Shown here in pieces: positions 32,964 through 42,276 of a stretch of DNA of 64,000 nt. The notes under the pieces were generated by a model. It did not search any database, was not told where the DNA came from, and saw only the letters and a program-made list of their open reading frames with translations. Source of the DNA: Pseudonocardia parietis. Its GTDB lineage: Bacteria; Actinomycetota; Actinomycetes; Mycobacteriales; Pseudonocardiaceae. The stretch is taken from positions 5,890,001 through 5,954,000 of the forward strand of contig NZ_JAGINU010000001.1 in NCBI RefSeq assembly GCF_017876315.1, written 5' to 3'. Numbering within the stretch: position 1 is the first letter of the stretch; each line of letters opens with the position of its first letter. Position numbers and translations under genes: made by a program.

Positions 32964-35900
32964 CTACTCACGCATCACGGTCTCCTCCGCCTCTCGTTGG
33001 GCGTCGGCCTCGTCCCGTGCGGCGATTTCGGCGAGGGCGAGTTGGGCGCGCGCGACGGCAGCAGTGGTCTCGTCGACGGTCGGCACCCGACCTGAGGCGG
33101 GATCAGATCTTTCGTTGTCGGCGGCGACGCTGCGCTCGCGCAGGTCGTCGAGCACCGTCTCGGGCCCCGCGGCGACGTCGTATGCGGCGAGATCGCGCTC
33201 GACCACGTCCTGCTCACCGATTTCCCGGTACTCGTCCTCTACCTGCTGCTCGGCCCGGTGCACCGCCAGCCACTCCTCCGCGATGACGCGGTCGCCGGGA
33301 TGAGCGAGATCGACTCCGCGTGCGCCCAGTTCGACACGTGCCCGCTCCGCGCGATCCCGGGTCTGCGCGGTGTGGGCGTACCACTGCGCTCGCGCCTGGT
33401 CGGCTTCCTCGAGCTGGGCGGCCTGCTCCCGAAGTCTCGCCGCTTCCGAGCGGGCCTGGTCCGCGGCCCGGGCCAGCCGCTCGCGCTCGGTCTCGTCACT
33501 CGTGGCGGCCGAGCGTGCCTCCCAGATCTCTGCGTCGGCGGCGCTCTTGGCTGCCTTCTGGTGGACTTGGTCCAGTTCGTCGCCGACCCAGCGCGGAGCC
33601 CAGGTCGTCTCGCGCTCGTAGGCGCGCACCCGCATACGGAGTTGCCCGTCGGTCAGGTCGGCTTCTTCAGCACCGGCCGCAGGGAGATCGAGTGCCCGAT
33701 GAGCGGCCCGGAACATCGCCGACGACTCCGCGAGACCCGCCGGTGGCGCGGCCCCGAGCGGATCGCGCTCGTTGGTGTGCCCGGCGAGCTCGCGGTAGGC
33801 GCCTGCCCATCCGGCGCGCCGCTCCCACTCCTCCCGGCCGACGAGGTCGTCGGGAACCGGGCCGAGAACGGTGCGAGCCCACTCTGGCGGATCTTGGGCG
33901 AGCTCAGCCCCGATCTCGTATCGGCGGTTATCGACGTCGTCGGCCCTGTCCTGCAACCACCGTGCCCAGCCCGCCGGGGCGTCGCTCGGAACGAGATCAG
34001 CGGCCGAGGTGATCTCCGGCGTCAGCCGTCCGTGCAGGGTCGTCGTCACGCGATGGTGCAGCACCTGCGCGGGCGAACGGGCGTCGGACAGACTGCGCCC
34101 CTCCACAGCGGCCCGCAGCACCTTGTCGGGTTCGTGACCGGCGAGCTCCGCGGTCCGAAGCAACCGATCGAGACTGGAAAGTGCCTCGTCGGCGGCGAGT
34201 CGTTCGCGGATCTGCTGGGGCAGAACACCGTCGCCGACCAGCCGGTCGAGCGTCGCGGCGGTCCGTCCCGCCGTCACATGCGAGATGCCCTCGGCCAACT
34301 GCCCTACGTGCGTGAGCGCCGAGCAAGCGGTGATCTCGGCCTGCTCCCGCTCGGCGAGGGCGGTGCGCTCCGTGGCCGCTGCTGCGAGTACGTCGGTCAA
34401 GACGGCCCGAGCCGCCCGTGGCTCGGTCTGCAACGTCTCGCCAGGCAGAGCGTCCGGAGCCAGTCGTCGTGTGACCGTCCATGCGTTGTTCGCCTCACGC
34501 CCGCGGGTCAACGCGACGTACAGGGCCTCGGCGCTCGTCCCAGAGCCGAGGACCGCGTGCGAGGTGTCGACCGTGCGGCCCTGCGTGGCGTGGACGGTGC
34601 TGGCGTAGGCCAGGGCGAGGTGGGAACGGACGTACTCCGCGGAGAGCTGTAGCGGATCTCCGCCGCCGGTCGGGACGACCGTGAGCCCGCCATCGGCTCG
34701 GACGTCGCTCACGCGGTACGTGGACCGGTTGATGGGCGCTGTCTCATTGCCCTCGAACCCGATCAGGCTCCACCCGTTCCGCCGGGCCTGCACGAGATCC
34801 CCGCGACCGGCAACCGTGCCCTGCAGGCCCAACTCGACGCCCGTCGGCTCGACCCGACCCAGCTCGACCAACTGCCCACGGAGCGACTCACTGACCCGTC
34901 CCGCAGCCTCGTTGCTATCGACGATCAGCACCGAATCGCGGCCCGCGAGAGTGTCCGCCAGCCACGCTCGCGCCGCAGCCGCCTCGGCCTGTTCAGCCGT
35001 GCCTCCGTCGACGAGCCGGCCATGCCGTTCGTAGACGTCGAGCGCCTCCGGCTCCCCGGCGCGCAGACTCAGGGACGCGGTGCGCTCCCATTCAGCGGCG
35101 AAGCGGCGGACCTCGCCAAGCTCGTAGGTGATACCTCGCTCAGCGATGTCGGACATGCCACCACCGGGGCCCACCGCTCCGAGTTGGCGAAGGTCGCCGA
35201 CCAACAGAAGCTTCGCCCCAGCCGCATCACAGCGCCGCACGATCTCCACCAGGTCGCCCGTCGACGCCATCCCGGCTTCGTCGAGGACCACAAGATCGCC
35301 CTCGCCCGGCTGCATCGTCGCTTCCGTGTTGGCCAGCCACCGCGCGGTGTTGGTCGCCTGCAAACCCTCCTCCACGAGCAGATCCGCGGCGACCTGTGAC
35401 GGCGCGAGCCCGAGCACCCGGCGTCCGGTGTCCTGCCAAGCCTCGGTCAGCGCTCCGACCGTGAACGTCTTCCCGGTCCCCGCGGCCGCAGCCAGGACCT
35501 CAACGCGAGCCCCTGAGGTCAGGACCCCACGCACCGCCGCGGCTTGGTCGGCTCCCAGCTCATGACCGGACTCCGCGAACCTGCTGATCACGCCACCTGC
35601 GACCTCGTCGCTGAGAGCAGGGGCTCCGCGGGTCACGGCGGACCGCCGCAGCATTCGCTCAGCAGCCAGCTGCGTCGGAGCGCTGTAGCGGGCGCTTCCC
35701 GGGGCGACGAACATCGACTCCCCGTCGGCGCGCTGCAGCTCGACGGGAAGGTCGCCGATGGGCGGCGGGCCCAGCGCAACTGCCTGCTCGAGAGCGACAT
35801 CGGTCAGCCGCTCGAGAAGGGGCCGAATATCGTCCGGGGACGATCCGAGGTGGCCGGGCAGCTCGTCGGACACTGCGCGCAGGAGATCAGATCGCGTCCA

Positions 35901-37148
35901 CGAGGCGCGTGCACTCCCGACATTGGCGATCGCCCGCTCGACGACATCCTGAACCGACCACTCCCCCGGCGGGGCCGGCTGCTGAGCACGAGCCACAACG
36001 TGACCGGCGACCTGGCGCAGTCCACCGGAGATCGCCTGGCGAGATTCCCGCTCCCATCGGTCGAGGCGGTTCACGAGCGTCTCGGTGCCGTGCTCCTTCG
36101 CCGTCCGGGTCGCAAGGGTCGCCTGCTGTGCAATGCGCGTGCGTTCCAACGCCGACGGTTCTCTCCCGAACCGGGCGACGAACGCGTCGCTCAGCTCCCG
36201 GCTGCGGGAGGTGATGGCGTGACGGCGGGAGGAGAACAAACTCATCAGCTCCGCAGGGACGCCGACGACCTCCCGGGCTCTCCCATCGGGCCGGGTGGCC
36301 AACTCCACCCCGAGGCTGGTGGCGAGATGCGACTCCATGACCCGCTCGGCGATGGCGCCCGCAGCACCCCGGTGCGTGTGGAGGGTGCGGGAGTCGAGGG
36401 TGCGCCAGGTGCCATCGGCTGCCTGGACCCGGTTGAGGATCGCATTGTGGACATGGAGCTGTGGATCCCGGTCGCGGGAGTCGTGCTGGAGGAACTGGGC
36501 GACGACGAACTCGTGGGCGTCGACCCATCGCCCACCGCCACCCCCGTGGTGACCAGCGCGGGAATAGCCCGCGGCGTCCTGGAGGTAGTCGAGACCTGCC
36601 CTTGCACCTGCCAGAACCGCGTCCTCGATCGCCTGGTGGTGGGCCGCCCAAGCCGCTGCCGCCCGGTGGTCTCCTGCGGCGCGGGCGTTGTTGGCTGCCC
36701 GCTCGAAGGCGACGCCCAACACCGTGACGCTCTTCGGCGCCGAGAATGTCGCGTCGATGAAGGCGACGGCCTGCCGCGACGATGCCTCCGCCTGGGCCTT
36801 CAGCTCCGCGCGCCGCTCCGGCCCGGCGTCCGGCTCGGCAGCGATCAGACCGGCGTAGATCTCGTCGCCCGGGCGGTACTTGCGATGTGGGGCGGCGAGC
36901 GGCGCCGCCTCGCCCCAACTCGCCCGTGAGTGTGCTGCGGGATCGCGAGGGTCGGCGAGGTGCATGTAGACGGCCTCGATCAGGTCCGGATCGATCTCAC
37001 CGGTCAGGCCGAGTCGCTCGGCGCCCGCGCCGTACCAGAGTCCCGCGGGCTCACCTGCCGCGACAGCGCCGGTGTAGTAGCCCTCGCGACCGCCTGACAC
37101 CGGGCCGGTCAGATAGCCGACGTCGTGGCCGACGGCGAGGCTCAGCAC
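32964..37148 (-). CDS. MobF-family conjugative relaxase-helicase (TrwC/TraI type)
   Basis: A 1394-residue fusion of a MobF relaxase and a RecD/TraI-like helicase. The relaxase part begins MLSLAVGHDVGYLTG with catalytic-type tyrosines YY at 24-25; the metal-binding histidines are in QHDSRDRDPQLHVHN (His222, His232, His234). The helicase follows with Walker A AAAGTGKTF (about 560), LVVLDEAGMAS, LVGDLRQLGAVGPGG and a late STVHATQGRTVDTSHA motif. The C-terminal 300 residues are helical and charged. It nicks the element at oriT and unwinds the strand for transfer. GTG start; the frame upstream is closed by a stop. Key evidence that the element is mobile by conjugation. Confidence 0.92.
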   Translation of the reverse strand: MLSLAVGHDVGYLTGPVSGGREGYYTGAVAAGEPAGLWYGAGAERLGLTGEIDPDLIEAVYMHLADPRDPAAHSRASWGEAAPLAAPHRKYRPGDEIYAGLIAAEPDAGPERRAELKAQAEASSRQAVAFIDATFSAPKSVTVLGVAFERAANNARAAGDHRAAAAWAAHHQAIEDAVLAGARAGLDYLQDAAGYSRAGHHGGGGGRWVDAHEFVVAQFLQHDSRDRDPQLHVHNAILNRVQAADGTWRTLDSRTLHTHRGAAGAIAERVMESHLATSLGVELATRPDGRAREVVGVPAELMSLFSSRRHAITSRSRELSDAFVARFGREPSALERTRIAQQATLATRTAKEHGTETLVNRLDRWERESRQAISGGLRQVAGHVVARAQQPAPPGEWSVQDVVERAIANVGSARASWTRSDLLRAVSDELPGHLGSSPDDIRPLLERLTDVALEQAVALGPPPIGDLPVELQRADGESMFVAPGSARYSAPTQLAAERMLRRSAVTRGAPALSDEVAGGVISRFAESGHELGADQAAAVRGVLTSGARVEVLAAAAGTGKTFTVGALTEAWQDTGRRVLGLAPSQVAADLLVEEGLQATNTARWLANTEATMQPGEGDLVVLDEAGMASTGDLVEIVRRCDAAGAKLLLVGDLRQLGAVGPGGGMSDIAERGITYELGEVRRFAAEWERTASLSLRAGEPEALDVYERHGRLVDGGTAEQAEAAAARAWLADTLAGRDSVLIVDSNEAAGRVSESLRGQLVELGRVEPTGVELGLQGTVAGRGDLVQARRNGWSLIGFEGNETAPINRSTYRVSDVRADGGLTVVPTGGGDPLQLSAEYVRSHLALAYASTVHATQGRTVDTSHAVLGSGTSAEALYVALTRGREANNAWTVTRRLAPDALPGETLQTEPRAARAVLTDVLAAAATERTALAEREQAEITACSALTHVGQLAEGISHVTAGRTAATLDRLVGDGVLPQQIRERLAADEALSSLDRLLRTAELAGHEPDKVLRAAVEGRSLSDARSPAQVLHHRVTTTLHGRLTPEITSAADLVPSDAPAGWARWLQDRADDVDNRRYEIGAELAQDPPEWARTVLGPVPDDLVGREEWERRAGWAGAYRELAGHTNERDPLGAAPPAGLAESSAMFRAAHRALDLPAAGAEEADLTDGQLRMRVRAYERETTWAPRWVGDELDQVHQKAAKSAADAEIWEARSAATSDETERERLARAADQARSEAARLREQAAQLEEADQARAQWYAHTAQTRDRAERARVELGARGVDLAHPGDRVIAEEWLAVHRAEQQVEDEYREIGEQDVVERDLAAYDVAAGPETVLDDLRERSVAADNERSDPASGRVPTVDETTAAVARAQLALAEIAARDEADAQREAEETVMRE

Positions 37149-37233
37149 GGCGACACTCGCAGTTCCATCGGATCGTGATGCCTAGGTGTGACTCGGTTCG
37201 TGATCTTGGGTAGTTGATCTTTGGGTCTATTGG
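37149..37233 (-). promoter_or_regulatory. Candidate oriT with direct repeat upstream of relaxase
   Basis: The 85-bp gap between the DUF4913-like gene and the relaxase is AT-richer than its surroundings and holds an 11-12-bp direct repeat TGATCTTGGGT / TGATCTTTGGGT (37201-37211 and 37215-37226). Repeats next to the relaxase gene are typical of origins of transfer. No nic site can be named. Confidence 0.35.
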
Positions 37234-37869
37234 TCATCGGTGGTTCTTCCGGTGCTGTTCTCGCTCGTGACGAGCGGCGGCGAGGAGTTCGTAAGGCGTC
37301 GGCTCGGGCAGGCGACGGCCGTTGGTCCATGAGTGGGCGATGCCGGATGCGGCGTCGGGGAGCGGTGCGACGGGCGGGACCAGGAGGGTGCTGTCCGGGG
37401 TGTGGAGCGCGAGCTCGCATCCGCCGACCGCAGCGTGCAGGCGGCGGACGACGCCGGGCCGGAAGCGTTCGTGCCAGTCCCCGATGCGTGACCAGGAGCC
37501 TGCGGACTCGTCGAATGCCGAGGCGTACGCGCCATGGAGCCACCACAGCTCCTCGACGACGGCTGGGTGCCAGAGCCAGCAGGACGGGAGCTCGGCGTCC
37601 GGATACCAGAGGTAGACCGCCTCGACCCATGACATGAGGTCCTGCAACCCGCCCGTGGCGACGTCCGGGTCGGAGACGCCTAGCCAGCCACCCACCGGAC
37701 GGCCGCCCTCGCCCGCAGCGGGATCCGAAGCGCCCGCTGACGGGTGGGAACGGGCGAGAGTGGTGACGTCGGCGGCGAGCTGGCGAACGAGGGCCTCGAG
37801 CTCGCCCACCCGCCGTTGGGAGCGTTCGAGCGCCCGGGCGAGCGCCTGCAGCGTCGGCGCGTCCGTCAT
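37234..37869 (-). CDS. DUF4913-like protein of the transfer region
   Basis: A 211-residue protein. An N-terminal coiled coil (QALARALERSQRRVGELEALV and RQLAADVTTL) is followed by a W-rich domain: LMSWVEAVYLWYPDAELPSC, WLWHPAVVEELWWLHGAY and WHERFRPGVVRRLHA. This matches the DUF4913 pattern common in actinobacterial plasmids and integrative elements; its role is unknown, but it always sits with conjugation genes. The start overlaps the stop of the coupling protein gene by 4 bp (ATGA), so they are translated together. Confidence 0.7.
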   Translation of the reverse strand: MTDAPTLQALARALERSQRRVGELEALVRQLAADVTTLARSHPSAGASDPAAGEGGRPVGGWLGVSDPDVATGGLQDLMSWVEAVYLWYPDAELPSCWLWHPAVVEELWWLHGAYASAFDESAGSWSRIGDWHERFRPGVVRRLHAAVGGCELALHTPDSTLLVPPVAPLPDAASGIAHSWTNGRRLPEPTPYELLAAARHEREQHRKNHR

Positions 37870-39686
37870 GTCCGTCGCTCCGAGATCGAGACGACGTTGT
37901 CAGTGTCGACCACTGTGGACGCAGGCCGGTCGCGACGAGTCGAGTGCGCGTCGTGCACCCGACGAGCGAGGCCGGCGAACCGATCCGGCCACCGCGAGGC
38001 GAGCGCGTCGGGCAAGCCTTCCATCACGGCGTCCCACCGGGCTCGAAACCGCAGGCTTCGTTGGTCGGCGCGTTGGGCCCGCGCGTGGGCGCGGACGTCT
38101 CGGCGCCGCCACGCCATTCGGACGTGGCCTACCACGGGCGGGATGCCCCGCCGGAACACGACGGCCGTCCCCGCGGGAAGGTTCGCGATCTGCGACGGCG
38201 CCAGCACCGGGACCCTGCGGACCGTTCGCGAGTAGGCGCGACCGTGCATGTCGGTCGTCGTGACCGGCTCGTCGCGCTCGCCGGCAAGGGTCGACCAGAA
38301 CGCTAGGTCGTCACGGTCGCGGGTGCCGCCGAAGACCATGACGGACGCGGCGTTGTTGAGGATGATCGCCCCGCCGGTCTCACCCCAGCGGGCAATCACC
38401 TGAGCTCGTGACTGGAAAGCAGCGATGATCGTGACGCCTCGGCCGCCCATATCCGCCGTCCACGACTGCAGGGGCACCGGCGAGATCAGCGCGGCCTCGT
38501 CGAGGGCCAGTGTGAGCGGCGGGTCGAGCCGTCCGCTCGGACGAGTCGCCGCGAGCCGACGAGCTTCGCGGGCGACGTATCCGGTCAGGGCGCAGACCAG
38601 CGGCGCCGCCTGGGTCTCCTCCGCACCGAGCAGGTAGACCGTCGCGCTCGAATCCAGCAGGTTCGCGACGACGAAAGGGTGGTCGCCGCTCGCTGCGGTC
38701 GAGGCCGCGGGCGAGGTCAACCAGCCCAGTGCGGGCATGATCGTCGAGGTGATCGAGGTCCGGGTGCGATCGTTTGTCGCGATGAACTGGGTCGCGTCCT
38801 GGACGAGCTCCGGTGACGGCGAGGAGCGCAGCAGGGAGGTCACCTCGCGTTGCGCGCCGTCCGGATCGGCGACCCATCGGAGGACTTCGCGCATGGTGAG
38901 GCCCTCCCCCAGCGCCGCGGCATGCATGAGTGCCGCCAGGACCCGGCGGGCCTGGGCGTCCCAGAACTCGCGATCGTGTCCCGCGCCGACGCCGGCACCG
39001 AGGAGATCCCCCGCCCGCTCGGCCGCCGTGACGGGGTCCGCGCACCCGGTCAACGGGTCGAACGTGATCGTCGACGGGTGGCCGCCCAGCCCCACGGCGT
39101 TGAACACGTACACCGGTCCCCGCCTCGCGCGGAGTGGGCCGGTCAGCTCCAGCAGATCAGTGCGGGTCGAGGTCACCAACAGCGCGCCTTGCGCATCGAG
39201 CACCCGCCCCGCCAGCCAACCGGTCTTGCCGGTGCGGGGTCCGCCGAATATCAGGGTGACGTCCTCGACGGAGGACCAGACCAGCTGGATCCCGACCCTG
39301 CACAGCTCGATGCCGACGTCGACGGCCTTGATCGCTCCTCTGACCGACCGCGGCAATGCCGTGAGCTCGGGACGCACCGACGACGCTTTGCGGCGGACGG
39401 CCGATCCTGACGCGACCCGCGCGATGTCCACGGAGGACGCGACTCCGGACTTCCGCCGCGACCGCGCTCCCCATCGTGTTACCCGGGATGCCGTCCGGCT
39501 GCGCAGATGCCACGCCGTACCGCCCGCGAGCAGGGCCGGCACGGTTAACCACCAACCCAGGTGACCGACCAAGCGCCACAGCACTAGCACCCCGAAGAAC
39601 GCCAGCGCTCCGCCCAGCCACCGCGCACCGCGGCGCCAGGCAAGCGCCGCACCGACAACGGCAGCGACCAACAGCACCATCGTCAT
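37866..39686 (-). CDS. VirD4/TraD-type coupling protein (T4CP)
   Basis: A 606-residue coupling ATPase. Two or three transmembrane segments lie in the first 70 residues (MTMVLLVAAVVGAALAW; WLGGALAFFGVLVLW; GWWLTVPALLAGGTAW). The FtsK-like motor has Walker A IFGGPRTGKTGWLAG and Walker B LTLALDEAALISPVP, followed by GVTIIAAFQSRAQVIARWGE. It recruits the relaxase-DNA complex and pumps DNA through the channel. The start at 39686 overlaps the DUF2637 stop (TGATG). No VirB-like channel genes accompany it here. Confidence 0.88.
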   Translation of the reverse strand: MTMVLLVAAVVGAALAWRRGARWLGGALAFFGVLVLWRLVGHLGWWLTVPALLAGGTAWHLRSRTASRVTRWGARSRRKSGVASSVDIARVASGSAVRRKASSVRPELTALPRSVRGAIKAVDVGIELCRVGIQLVWSSVEDVTLIFGGPRTGKTGWLAGRVLDAQGALLVTSTRTDLLELTGPLRARRGPVYVFNAVGLGGHPSTITFDPLTGCADPVTAAERAGDLLGAGVGAGHDREFWDAQARRVLAALMHAAALGEGLTMREVLRWVADPDGAQREVTSLLRSSPSPELVQDATQFIATNDRTRTSITSTIMPALGWLTSPAASTAASGDHPFVVANLLDSSATVYLLGAEETQAAPLVCALTGYVAREARRLAATRPSGRLDPPLTLALDEAALISPVPLQSWTADMGGRGVTIIAAFQSRAQVIARWGETGGAIILNNAASVMVFGGTRDRDDLAFWSTLAGERDEPVTTTDMHGRAYSRTVRRVPVLAPSQIANLPAGTAVVFRRGIPPVVGHVRMAWRRRDVRAHARAQRADQRSLRFRARWDAVMEGLPDALASRWPDRFAGLARRVHDAHSTRRDRPASTVVDTDNVVSISERRT

Positions 39687-40300
39687 CACGCCCCCTCCCC
39701 CGCGCCGGTGTGCCGCGATGCGGCGAGCAGCTGCCTGGCCTCGTGCTCGGTGACGCCCAACTCCTTGGCCAACCGACGTCGTCCGATGCCTTCGGCGATC
39801 AGCTCCGAAGCCCTGTCGCTCGACGTCGGCGGGGCGGGCGGCGCCGTGTCCCACCAACTCGTGGGCCCGTCGTCGTCGAGCTCCGGAACCACCGACACCT
39901 CGTCGACCACAACCGGTATCCGACCGAGCAGGACGGCGAGATGGACGACGGCTCCGAGGACCGCAGGCGCGATCCCGGACACTGCGACCACCACCCACCA
40001 CGGCGGTTGCAGGCCATAGGCCTCGAGCGCGTGGCCGAGCGCATTGGCGACGACCGACAACGCCAGCAGGCTGAGGGCAAGAGCGCGGGCAAAACGCCGC
40101 GCCACGTCGCCGGCCCAGACACCGAGCCACACGATCGATCCGCCCGCGGCGCCGGCGTCGACGACGACCGGCAGCAGCCATGCGAGCCGGGAGTCGAAGC
40201 CGCACTGACGCGCCAGGTCGCGCAGCGAGGAGAAGGACAACACCGCGGCGGCTGCGGCGACGACGCCGAGGATCGCCAGCAGCCAGGTTCGTATCGTCAT
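39686..40300 (-). CDS. DUF2637 membrane protein (SpdB-like)
   Basis: A 204-residue protein with four transmembrane helices (RTWLLAILGVVAAAAAVLSF; LAWLLPVVVDAGAAGGSIVWLGVW; ALALSLLALSVVANALGHAL; WWVVVAVSGIAPAVLGAVVHLAVLL) and a cytoplasmic tail containing a C-terminal HTH-like segment (IGRRRLAKELGVTEHEARQLLA). DUF2637 proteins, related to the spread proteins (SpdB) of Streptomyces plasmids, occur in conjugation loci. It has ATGA overlaps on both sides, so it is part of a tight transfer operon. Confidence 0.78.
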   Translation of the reverse strand: MTIRTWLLAILGVVAAAAAVLSFSSLRDLARQCGFDSRLAWLLPVVVDAGAAGGSIVWLGVWAGDVARRFARALALSLLALSVVANALGHALEAYGLQPPWWVVVAVSGIAPAVLGAVVHLAVLLGRIPVVVDEVSVVPELDDDGPTSWWDTAPPAPPTSSDRASELIAEGIGRRRLAKELGVTEHEARQLLAASRHTGAGEGA

Positions 40301-40830
40301 GACTGCCGTCCCCGGTGCAGGCGGACGCACTCCTTCGCGTGGCCGGACTCGTTGTCGGACACCGACGCCTCGTAGGGCCCGGAGTCGATCACCCGGCCTC
40401 GGCAGCTCGCGCAGGTCCAGCGTGCGGTCGGCCGCCAGACGGGACGGTGCCGCTGCACCGCCTGCCCCTCGACGACCACCTCGAAGGCCATCTGGGCCGG
40501 GTCCCCGTGGTCCTCGCCGAGACCGAGCGCCGCGGCGATGTCGTGCCACGACCGTCCGGCGGCGCGTGCCTGCACTGTGTGGTTGTAGAGCTCCGCCCGG
40601 CCGACCGACTGTACGAAGGCCGCCGCCCGTACCCCGGCCAACGGATCGTCGAGTTGCCGCGCAGCGAGCCCCCCGGGACCGGCTGAAACCTCGACGACGG
40701 TCGCGCCGAAGACGTCGCACGCAATCCGCCAGATGTCGGTGGACTGCCGGTAGCGGGCAAGTCGCGCGGCCTCCTCGCCGTTCACGCCGGTCTCCTGCCC
40801 TGATCGGCCACTCTGGTCACTGGGCCCCAT
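40297..40830 (-). CDS. Hypothetical transfer-region protein with C-terminal zinc-finger-like motif
   Basis: A 177-residue protein of unknown family. The middle holds an HTH-like segment (AGRSWHDIAAALGLGEDHG); the C-terminus has WTCASCRGRVIDSGPYE then NESGHAKECVRLH, a plausible C-x2-C ... H-x3-C zinc site. It may bind DNA. The ATG at 40830 follows GGGAGG at good spacing. It overlaps the next upstream gene by 14 bp and the DUF2637 gene by 4 bp, so it is translated with the transfer genes. Confidence 0.62.
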   Translation of the reverse strand: MGPSDQSGRSGQETGVNGEEAARLARYRQSTDIWRIACDVFGATVVEVSAGPGGLAARQLDDPLAGVRAAAFVQSVGRAELYNHTVQARAAGRSWHDIAAALGLGEDHGDPAQMAFEVVVEGQAVQRHRPVWRPTARWTCASCRGRVIDSGPYEASVSDNESGHAKECVRLHRGRQS

Positions 40831-41047
40831 CCGATCCCTCCCCGTTCAGGACGGGCGTCGCCGCGCCGTCCACCGTGCTCACGAACTGCTCCACCGCGCC
40901 CGGGACGCCCTGCCCCAGTGGGGTGGCCACGAAGAGCGCGAGAGCGATGAGCGAGAAGACGACCGCGCCCGCGGGCACCCGCGCCTTCGCACAGATGAAC
41001 GCCCCGAGCAGCGCCAGGAAGATGGCCACTCCGATGCCGGTCGCCAT
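40817..41047 (-). CDS. Small two-helix membrane protein
   Basis: A 76-residue protein with two transmembrane helices (ATGIGVAIFLALLGAFICA; AGAVVFSLIALALFVATPL), then an acidic tail. It resembles small DUF-type membrane proteins of actinobacterial conjugation loci. RBS AAGGAG is 10 bases before the ATG. Role unknown. Confidence 0.65.
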   Translation of the reverse strand: MATGIGVAIFLALLGAFICAKARVPAGAVVFSLIALALFVATPLGQGVPGAVEQFVSTVDGAATPVLNGEGSDGAQ

Positions 41048-41080
41048 GACCGATCGCTCCTTCCGAGGTGTGCACCCGTG

Positions 41081-41386
41081 TCATGCCGGCCGCCGTGCGG
41101 CGCGGGGAACGGCGAAACCGTCGTCGCGGAGGGACCGAGCGAGACCTCCCCGCTCCCGGGCGGTCATTCCGCCCCAGATTCCATGCGACTCGCCGCGCCG
41201 AATCGCCGTCGCCAGGCACTCGTCCCGGACCGAGCACGACCGGCAGATCGCCTTGACCCGTCCCGCCGACTCGCGCTCCTCGGGGAAGAACAGGTCGGCG
41301 TCGACCTCGCGGCAGCTCGCATACGCCTCCCAGTCCGGGTCGACCTGTCCTCCGAACAGGGCTGCGTAGACCTCAGCCGCGCTCAT
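41081..41386 (-). CDS. WhiB-family transcriptional regulator
   Basis: A 101-residue WhiB-like protein. The four Fe-S cluster cysteines are Cys25, Cys48, Cys51 and Cys57 (SCREVDADLFFP; ICRSCSVRDEC), followed by the GIWGGMT turn motif and a basic C-terminus. WhiB proteins bind sigma factors and DNA and respond to redox or NO. Here it lies between the excisionase and the transfer genes, so it may link element activation to cell state. Start ATG with GGGAGG upstream; it overlaps the excisionase 3' end by 14 bp. Confidence 0.9.
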   Translation of the reverse strand: MSAAEVYAALFGGQVDPDWEAYASCREVDADLFFPEERESAGRVKAICRSCSVRDECLATAIRRGESHGIWGGMTARERGGLARSLRDDGFAVPRAARRPA

Positions 41387-41642
41387 CGGGCCCGCCTCCC
41401 GCGGCGGCGGCCGTCCACTCGGCGACGTCGACGAGTCGGCGGCCCTCGACCGCAGCCTCGGTCAGCGCTTCGAGAGCCTTGGCGGGAACGACGATCCGTC
41501 CGCGGATGCGCAGGGCGGGGAACTCGCCCGCCTGAATCGCCCGGTAGACCGTCATCTCCGACGCGCCGAGCATCTGCGCTGTCGCCGCGACGCTGTAGAA
41601 CGCCGGCGCGGCCGTCTGTGCACCACTCTGCTGATTCCTCAT
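41373..41642 (-). CDS. Excisionase-type HTH protein
   Basis: An 89-residue protein with an AlpA/MerR-like HTH: FYSVAATAQMLGASEMTVYR AIQ then GEFPALRIRGRIVVPAKAL, a pattern of excisionases that bend att DNA. ATG at 41642 has GGAGGAG six bases upstream; longer in-frame starts are less likely. It is the first gene of the operon that runs into WhiB and the transfer genes, and is divergent from the GntR gene. Probably helps the integrase excise the element. Confidence 0.78.
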   Translation of the reverse strand: MRNQQSGAQTAAPAFYSVAATAQMLGASEMTVYRAIQAGEFPALRIRGRIVVPAKALEALTEAAVEGRRLVDVAEWTAAAAGGGPDERG

Positions 41643-41669
41643 CGGGTCTCCTCCCGATCGCATGCACCA

Positions 41670-41701
41670 ACTATATGCACATAGTGTTCTTGTAGTACAA
41701 G
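41670..41701. promoter_or_regulatory. Two palindromes between excisionase and GntR genes
   Basis: ACTATATGCACATAGT (41670-41685) is a near-perfect palindrome and CTTGTA-G-TACAAG (41689-41701) a perfect one. They sit in the 144-bp divergent gap, in sequence much AT-richer than its surroundings, where the promoters of both directions must be. The second type is typical of GntR operators. The GntR protein may thus repress the excision operon. Confidence 0.6.
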
Positions 41702-41786
41702 GCTCCGCGACACGCCTGTGGATGACTTCCGGCCTGCCAGGCACGGGTCGCCGGGCACAATGCCAATGCCGACACGAGGAGGGCGG

Positions 41787-42134
41787 GTGGCCAGGACACC
41801 GAAGTACCAGCAGGTCGCTGACGACCTCCGTCGCAAGATCCAGGACGGGACCTACGCGATCGGCGGGTTACTGCCCTCGACCTCGACGTTGATGAGCAGC
41901 TACAACGTCTCCGTGACCGTCGCTCGGGCCGCGATCAAGCAGTTGCAGAACGACGGCGTCGCCGAAGGGCAGCCCGGCAAGGGCGTCTATGTCACCGCTG
42001 TCCCACAACCCGCCGAGCCCTCTGCCGAACTCGTCGCGATCACTCGCCGGATCGATGCCCTACGGGAGGCCCTCGACTCGGCAATGTCCGAATTGGACGC
42101 GCGAGTGTCGAAGTTGGAGTCGCGCCGGCACTGA
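41787..42134 (+). CDS. GntR-family repressor
   Basis: A 115-residue protein with an N-terminal GntR winged helix (KYQQVADDLRRKIQDGTYAI, LPSTSTLMSSYNVSVTVARAAI, KGVYVTAV) and a short coiled-coil tail (ITRRIDALREALDSAMSELD). It lacks an effector domain. GTG at 41787 has GGAGG five bases upstream, better than the in-frame GTG at 41718. It faces the excisionase operon across the operator palindromes; it resembles the KorSA-type repressors of actinobacterial integrative elements. Confidence 0.82.
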   Translation: MARTPKYQQVADDLRRKIQDGTYAIGGLLPSTSTLMSSYNVSVTVARAAIKQLQNDGVAEGQPGKGVYVTAVPQPAEPSAELVAITRRIDALREALDSAMSELDARVSKLESRRH

Positions 42135-42276
42135 CAGCGAAACCCAGCACCTCGTTCCCCTCGCCAACCCGCCGCGTCCGCTGTTCGTTCACGCCTTCCA
42201 CTCTGACTTCGACGAAACGGCCACGGCAGGGCACACAAGGAGGCACACTCGGACGCCAGGGCACGGAGGGGGTCCA

